Assembly (NCBI GenBank): GCA_947499255.1
Contig: CANMNF010000001.1
Span: 930,001-994,000, forward strand
Reading direction: 5' to 3'
DNA: 64,000 nucleotides
Source of the DNA: an uncultured Sphingomonadaceae bacterium
GTDB lineage: Bacteria > Pseudomonadota > Alphaproteobacteria > Sphingomonadales > Sphingomonadaceae
Shown here: positions 62,090-64,000 of the stretch, one piece after another
Layout of the letters: each line of letters starts with the position of its first letter
Position numbering within the stretch: position 1 is the first letter of the stretch
Notes under the pieces: generated by a model
Told to the model about the DNA's origin: nothing
Database searches by the model: none
Seen by the model: only the letters and a program-made list of their open reading frames with translations
Translations under genes and position numbers: made by a program

Positions 62090-63055
62090 TTATTCCGCTG
62101 CTTGCGGCAAAGCGTTTTGGCGGCTGGCCAATTCATCGGCCAAGCGGCGCACCAAAGATGCAATCATTTGCGTGGTTTCACTCAGGCCTACTCCCGGCTC
62201 TCGCAAAGCTTTATCCAGATACACAGTGCGGCATACTTCGATTTGCATCGCATTCAGGCCGCGGGTGGGCGCACCGTGCCGATCAAGAACATAGCCACCG
62301 GCATAGGGACGATTATGCGCTGCCAACCGCCCTGCCCTGTCAAAATGGTTTAGTGCGGTGCGGACCAGTGTGGGATCGCACGAAGCGCCAAAACGATCGC
62401 CCAACACAAAATCCACCGCCGGATTGCGCCCTGATTTGGAGCCGAGCGGCGGCATCGAATGCAGATCCAGCAACAAGGCAGCGCCCCACCTGTCACGCAG
62501 AGCCTCAAGCGTTTGTGCTACAGCTGCGTGATAGGGACGATGCACCTGCCCAATGCGCGCATTGAGCTCGTCACGCGTCAAACGGCGGCGCCACAATTCG
62601 CCCATCCCCGGCAATCGGCGCGGCACCAGTCCAAGCCCGCTGCGCGCCCGGCGACCCGCGGCATGGCGGATCGCGCTGGCGGGAGCGCCTTCAGCGACCA
62701 TGTCCCAATCCATATCATCAACAGCGCGGTTCAGATCGACCATTGCGCGCGGCGCATGAGCCACGAGCAAGCTTGCTCCTGTTTCCTGCGCAACGGCCCT
62801 TCCCACAAGATCGATCATGCGATCTTCCAGCCGCAGGGATGATTCGCGCGGCGCGCGCATGCGCTGAGTTAAAGCGGGCGGATAATGGCGGCCTGCATGA
62901 GGCACTGCGATGAGTATCGGGAAAGGCGCTGGTTTTTGTTGGCTAAGCGTGAAAGCTGGATGGCCTTCTGCGCCCGGAATTTCGCCGCCATCATGGCTTT
63001 GTTGCGCGTGATTTGATGGAGCCGAATCGTTTTGGCTGTGGCCTATGGCTTTCAT
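62090..63055 (-). CDS. N-formylglutamate amidohydrolase family protein
   Basis: A 321-aa protein of the HutG-like N-formylglutamate amidohydrolase family (PF05013). LIAVPHAGRHYP, EDRMIDLVGRAVA, MVDLNRAVDD and LLLDLHSMPP are typical, and NRPYAGGYVLDRHG and EVCRTVYLD lie near the end. No other histidine-use genes are nearby, so the substrate may differ. The start is set at MKAIGHSQ, with a longer start at 63145 possible. Next to cpdR, as in Caulobacter relatives. Confidence 0.85.
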   Translation of the reverse strand: MKAIGHSQNDSAPSNHAQQSHDGGEIPGAEGHPAFTLSQQKPAPFPILIAVPHAGRHYPPALTQRMRAPRESSLRLEDRMIDLVGRAVAQETGASLLVAHAPRAMVDLNRAVDDMDWDMVAEGAPASAIRHAAGRRARSGLGLVPRRLPGMGELWRRRLTRDELNARIGQVHRPYHAAVAQTLEALRDRWGAALLLDLHSMPPLGSKSGRNPAVDFVLGDRFGASCDPTLVRTALNHFDRAGRLAAHNRPYAGGYVLDRHGAPTRGLNAMQIEVCRTVYLDKALREPGVGLSETTQMIASLVRRLADELASRQNALPQAAE

Positions 63056-63222
63056 AAATTCACTGCTGCCGCTGTTTTTAACCACTGTCAAAAGCTGTTG
63101 TGTCAAAGCAGGGCATCTCCAAATCGACACGGGATTTTTACACAAGCGGCGCTATGCACGGTTTCTCAACACGGCACAGCATCAACCGCTTGCCACAAAC
63201 CACTTGGACGAAGGGCCCCGGA

Positions 63223-63597
63223 ATGATCCGCATCCTGCTTGCAGAAGACGACGAAGCCATGCGCACTTACCTTAAGCGCGCATTGGAGCAGGCTGGACAT
63301 TCGGTGATGGCCGTGGACCGTGGCACAGCCGCGCTGCCGCTGCTTGAAACAGAGATCTACGATCTGCTTTTGTCCGATATCGTGATGCCGGAAATGGACG
63401 GGATCGAATTGGCGCAGCGCTGCAACGAAATCAGCCCCAGCACCAAAGTGATGTTCATCACCGGCTTTGCCGCTGTGGCTCTGCGCGCCAATCGCGAAGC
63501 GCCTCAAGCCAAAACGCTTTCCAAGCCGTTCCACCTCAAAGATCTGGTTCTGGAAGTTGAGCGGATGTTTGACGAAGCTTTCGCTGCGTCAATCTAA
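63223..63597 (+). CDS. cpdR: CpdR-type response regulator
   Basis: A 124-aa single receiver domain: Asp9/Asp10 in LLAEDD, phospho-acceptor Asp52 in LLSDIVMPEMDG, and Lys in LSKPFHLKDLV. The stretch MFITGFAAVAL and the ending match CpdR of Alphaproteobacteria, which gates ClpXP degradation of CtrA in its unphosphorylated form. No output domain. Start at MIRILLAEDD; longer frames from 63100 lack support. Confidence 0.9.
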   Translation: MIRILLAEDDEAMRTYLKRALEQAGHSVMAVDRGTAALPLLETEIYDLLLSDIVMPEMDGIELAQRCNEISPSTKVMFITGFAAVALRANREAPQAKTLSKPFHLKDLVLEVERMFDEAFAASI

Positions 63598-63693
63598 CGC
63601 ACTTTTCAATCGCGTTTTTTCGGACCGTGCAAGGCTTTCCGCTTGCGTGATAAAAGGACCGGCGCTAATGCGCCCGCCTGTCTGGATGCAAGT

Positions 63694-63768
63694 GGGCGTA
63701 TAGCTCAGTGGTAGAGCACTGTGTTGACATCGCAGGGGCCGGGAGTTCAACTCTCTCTACGCCCACCA
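63694..63768 (+). tRNA. tRNA-Val (GAC)
   Basis: A 75-base cloverleaf: acceptor GGGCGTA with TACGCCC, D arm GCTC...GAGC, anticodon stem CTGTG/CGCAG around TTGACAT (anticodon GAC), T arm GGGAG-TTCAACT-CTCTC, and encoded CCA. Confidence 0.95.
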
Positions 63769-63812
63769 TCCGGCTCTTTAAAAAATCTGCGAATTTGCCG
63801 CAGCGCACACGG

Positions 63813-64000
63813 TTAACGCTGGGCGATGTAATCGCGCGCTTGTTCCTCGATCACTTCAAGCTCGTTGATTGTCTCTTCAATCGCAACGCGCTGGGCCCGC
63901 AATTCATCGAGCCGCACGACCACCCGCTCCAGCAACCGGCGCGTTTGCTCAACATGAGCGGGATCGTGATTGGTATCATAAAGCGAAAGATGTTCCGCAA
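63813..64000 (-). CDS. C-terminus of a MerR-type transcriptional regulator (5' end outside window)
   Basis: The last 62 codons of a minus-strand gene. The sequence AEHLSLYDTNHDPAHVEQTR and the following coiled coil (LERVVVRLDELRAQRVAIEE, ELEVIEEQARDYIAQR) match the dimerisation part of LiuR-like MerR regulators. The DNA-binding part is outside. Identification rests on this short tail only. Confidence 0.65.
   Translation of the reverse strand, partial: AEHLSLYDTNHDPAHVEQTRRLLERVVVRLDELRAQRVAIEETINELEVIEEQARDYIAQR

Overview
The window reads as the core chromosome of an alphaproteobacterium of the order Sphingomonadales, most likely an Erythrobacteraceae relative. The evidence is the combination of genes: split b/b' ATP synthase subunits in the order atpI-atpB-atpE-atpF'-atpF, a CpdR-type response regulator beside an N-formylglutamate amidohydrolase, a FYDLN-acid (TIGR02300) protein, a SapC protein, a CP4-like class II EPSP synthase, and many genes coupled by 4-base ATGA/GTGA overlaps. 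No phage, plasmid, CRISPR array, transposase or rRNA operon was seen. Most of the window is housekeeping.

Layout. 1-10.7 kb: a truncated membrane PAS-GGDEF-EAL protein, ferredoxin-NADP reductase, an acyltransferase, dnaN, and the S66 peptidase-fabD-fabG set, which faces mpl. 10.7-18.1 kb: small unknowns, a DUF808 protein, rpsF-rpsR-rplI, lipoproteins, an alpha/beta hydrolase, asd and a methyltransferase. 18.3-23.8 kb (minus): ffh-rpsP-rimM, then three uncharacterised membrane-type genes, then trmD-rplS. 24.1-30.7 kb: tRNA-Ala, a FYDLN-acid protein, aroA, a small membrane protein with cmk, a DUF962 protein, rpsA and gloB. 30.8-33.3 kb (minus): the ATP synthase Fo operon. 33.5-38.2 kb: ydbH-ynbE-ydbL facing radC. 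38.2-45.3 kb: a DUF3857 protein, purB, a LapA-like protein, pyrF, a SIMPL protein and trpF. 45.3-52.8 kb: a beta-barrel gene, then trpB, a hidden 55-aa membrane peptide gene, a DUF559 cassette, trpA, accD and folC, facing ampG. 53-64 kb: rluB-like, rsmD, uvrD, a DEAD-box helicase, a FAD oxidoreductase, sapC, a candidate sRNA, an N-formylglutamate amidohydrolase, cpdR, tRNA-Val and the end of a MerR-type regulator.

The most unusual content is two small cassettes with the same architecture. Each carries one PD-(D/E)XK nuclease-like gene between long terminal inverted repeats (TIRs), with no transposase. Each lies inside a housekeeping operon in the direction of transcription, and in each the inner end of one TIR supplies the ribosome-binding site of the cargo gene. 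One is DUF559 (intact) between trpB and trpA, with 40-bp TIRs matching at 33 of 40 positions. The other is a GxxExxY gene between fabD and fabG, with TIRs of 29 and 36 bp. The GxxExxY gene is broken by a TAG codon exactly at the Tyr of its namesake motif. Several families of palindromic intergenic repeats lie elsewhere in the window.

Working links between genes: the S66 L,D-carboxypeptidase, Mpl and AmpG are three steps of muropeptide recycling. YdbH-YnbE-YdbL is an envelope lipid-transport module. trpF, trpB and trpA cover the last steps of tryptophan synthesis.
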